A stretch of DNA of 64,000 nt from Methylacidiphilum caldifontis (GTDB taxonomy: Bacteria; Verrucomicrobiota; Verrucomicrobiia; Methylacidiphilales; Methylacidiphilaceae). The translations under genes were made by a program, and so were the position numbers. The stretch lies in the NCBI RefSeq assembly GCF_017310505.1, contig NZ_CP065957.1:2108001-2172000 (forward strand), read 5' to 3'. The notes beneath the pieces are model-generated. The model made no database searches. It was not told the DNA's origin and saw only the letters and a list, made by a program, of their open reading frames with translations. Numbering within the stretch: the first letter of the stretch is position 1; every line of letters starts with the position of its first letter. Below are positions 62,475 through 64,000 of the stretch, one piece after another.

Positions 62475-62999
62475 TTATTTAATGGAAAGATTGTGGAGTT
62501 CTTCAAGGGCATGATTTAAGTCGCTTTCTGTATTGCTTCCATAATTATGCCGACAAAAATACATGCACCGAAGCGTAACAACTTGTCTCATCAGATCCCT
62601 TACTTTGAGAAGTTTTTGATGCCAATTTTTTAGGCTTTCTTTTGTTATGGGAGCGTTGAAATCAAGGGTAGAGTTATCTTTTAATTGGAATCGTCCAGCT
62701 CCATTGATTTCTTCAGTGTCTAATGTCGATGGAGGATGAAAAAGGGGCTTATAATGAAGCCCATCATCTACAAGATGTGCACGCCATGAAACGAATACTT
62801 CGGCTGAGTTTTTCTTTCTTTTCGTTTCTATGTTTAAAATAGTTAATTTTTCGCCCGCTTCCGGGAATAGATCTTTATAAAGAAAATCTGACACTTTTTG
62901 TTTAATCGCTTCCATATTATAAGCAGTACTCTGGGGATTTGTGACATTTCCACAAATGAACAAAAAAGGGAAAATCAAAAAGATTAAACTTTTATTCAC
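62475..62999 (-). CDS. Exported protein of unknown function
   Basis: The 174-aa product has a signal segment (KSLIFLIFPFLFICGN, possible lipobox-like CGN) and a mature part with charged helices and four Cys, including CMYFC. The family is not recognised. It may be a lipoprotein, since the Cys at residue 16 lies after a short hydrophobic stretch, but the -3/-1 positions are not an ideal lipobox. It is upstream of the TonB receptor gene only in the sense of strand position: both are on the minus strand. Confidence 0.55.
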   Translation of the reverse strand: MNKSLIFLIFPFLFICGNVTNPQSTAYNMEAIKQKVSDFLYKDLFPEAGEKLTILNIETKRKKNSAEVFVSWRAHLVDDGLHYKPLFHPPSTLDTEEINGAGRFQLKDNSTLDFNAPITKESLKNWHQKLLKVRDLMRQVVTLRCMYFCRHNYGSNTESDLNHALEELHNLSIK

Positions 63000-63066
63000 T
63001 CAATAATATAGCCAGAAAAATCGATTAAATCTAGTATTCGAATAAACTATCCACTGGTGGCTTATA

Positions 63067-64000
63067 TCAGAACTTATAAACCAAAGTGGCTTGAATCCAA
63101 AAAGGCATTCCGGCTACAATATCTTCATAATTAAATGTTCTTGTTCCGTTTGCTCCCATGCCAAAAGCAAGCCAATAGGGTTCGTTAGTAAAGTTATAAA
63201 AATAAAGCCTAGCTTCCCATCTCTGAGCGGTATAAAAAAGGGTGGAATTGAGGATGAACTGCGTAGGGATGTGGGTTGTATAGTTGTATCCTAAATACTG
63301 TTCGCTCATGAGAAGCGCTCCCATGGTTATTCCAATACCGCTATCGTGTCTATAGGTGATAAGGCCGCTGAAAATTTGATCTGGAAAGCCTAAAAAATTG
63401 TAAATACCTGCTGGATACATCTGGTTGTTATTCAAGGGGAGATTAGACTGCAGGGCCAAAGCTGTCGAATAAGTTTGATACATGGGAGGTCCATGCCCCA
63501 CAGAGGTCCAGTCTTCTGTACCATGCATATAGGCATAACCGAGCTTTGCCCAGAAATGGCGGTTAGGTTGGTAATTTATACTGGCCTCAAAACCGTTGAC
63601 GGTGGATGGGGTGGCTGGTCCAGTCCTATTGTTAAGATAGGTGAACTGGGAAAAGCTATCCACGGCAGCAAACAGGGAATGATTGAGGAGATCAAATTTA
63701 AAACCACCTTCATAAAGCTCGTTGAGCAAGTGGAACTGTGAGGGACCGAAAAAAGGGGAAAACCCTCCCATGTCTGCGGCATTTACGACATATCCCCAGT
63801 TAAAATCGAAATAAGCACTTAACCATGGAAAAATTTTGTATACTGTTCCCACATCCACAAGAGGAGTAAGTTGAGTAGTTGAAAGCTGTTGAAAGAGGAT
63901 AGGGGGGGTTCCAGGGGGAGTTTGTGCAGAAATAAAATAACCTGTTGCCCGGGCTCCTAGAATGAGAGAAAGCTTATCGGTTATATTTATATTATCCAGC
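63067..64000 (-). CDS. TonB-dependent outer membrane receptor, C-terminal part (5' end outside window)
   Basis: The open frame enters from beyond base 64000 and ends at 63067. It holds the C-terminal beta-barrel with typical alternating aromatic strands: LSLILGARATGYFIS, YFDFNWGYVV, FEASINYQPNRHFWAKLGYAYMHG, GIGITMGALL, WEARLYFYNFTNEPYW, and a terminal aromatic F after VYK. Such barrels take up iron chelates, cobalamin or other large ligands with energy from TonB. The N-terminal plug is outside the window, so the substrate cannot be suggested. Confidence 0.88.
   Translation of the reverse strand, partial: LDNINITDKLSLILGARATGYFISAQTPPGTPPILFQQLSTTQLTPLVDVGTVYKIFPWLSAYFDFNWGYVVNAADMGGFSPFFGPSQFHLLNELYEGGFKFDLLNHSLFAAVDSFSQFTYLNNRTGPATPSTVNGFEASINYQPNRHFWAKLGYAYMHGTEDWTSVGHGPPMYQTYSTALALQSNLPLNNNQMYPAGIYNFLGFPDQIFSGLITYRHDSGIGITMGALLMSEQYLGYNYTTHIPTQFILNSTLFYTAQRWEARLYFYNFTNEPYWLAFGMGANGTRTFNYEDIVAGMPFWIQATLVYKF

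Noticed and set aside
1-64000. CRISPR arrays, prophage genes, rRNA genes
   Set aside because: No regular direct repeats with spacers, phage structural genes or rRNA-like sequence were found.

Overview
The window comes from an AT-rich bacterial chromosome that looks like a verrucomicrobial methanotroph of the Methylacidiphilum type. The main reason is a cluster of particulate methane monooxygenase genes (43.9-52.2 kb): two complete pmoCAB operons and a third, solo pmoC. Their PmoB proteins lack the histidines that bind copper in proteobacterial PmoB, a known trait of the verrucomicrobial enzymes. The species cannot be fixed from the sequence alone.

Layout. 1-3.8 kb: 3' end of secA, then cinA, aat and a plsC-type acyltransferase, followed by about 450 bp without a clear gene. 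4.3-7.3 kb (minus strand): an M14-like zinc peptidase/deacylase, mazG and an exported DUF362 protein. 7.4-19.3 kb: an information-processing and housekeeping block with dnaG-rpoD, recA, convergent valS, a small conserved unknown gene, xseB, dxs and argG. 19.6-21.6 kb: a GC-rich foreign patch with a decayed IS200/IS605-type element (tnpB broken by two amber codons, tnpA 5'-truncated) next to a truncated unknown ORF. 21.7-32.9 kb: hydrolase, class III aminotransferase, APC permease, beta-lactamase-like protein, cell-wall amidase, lipA, a stand-alone CoaB-like domain, a GT2 glycosyltransferase and exported unknowns. 33.0-34.93 kb: a second, intact IS200/IS605 element whose right end abuts a DUF123/GIY-YIG-like gene. 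35.4-42.7 kb: a D,D-carboxypeptidase, tRNA-Ser(UGA), and a TolC/HlyD/dual-ATPase/two-permease ABC exporter of the YbhGFSR type. 42.8-52.99 kb: a LuxR-type response regulator with a strong terminator, then pmoCAB1, pmoCAB2 and solo pmoC3 followed by a membrane-anchored protein whose predicted mature N-terminus is histidine. 53-56 kb: zwf, pgl, a TPR protein and tRNA-Cys(GCA). 56.8-64 kb: a zinc-ribbon/glycine-zipper membrane protein, a protoglobin, the pntA1-pntA2-pntB transhydrogenase operon, an exported unknown, and the C-terminal barrel of a TonB-dependent receptor that runs off the window.

How the parts may work together. The pmo genes carry out the first step of methane oxidation in the membrane. 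zwf/pgl and the proton-translocating transhydrogenase are NADPH sources and could support biosynthesis. The TolC-linked exporter and TonB receptor handle envelope traffic. The best candidate for an undescribed system is the pmoC3 unit: an orphan PmoC co-linear with a C-terminally anchored, Cys/His/Met-bearing exported protein with a potential N-terminal histidine copper site. Further signals are conserved stem-loops directly after every pmoC, a 13-bp element shared upstream of pmoCAB1 and pmoCAB2, and near-identity of pmoC2 and pmoC3 that suggests gene conversion.
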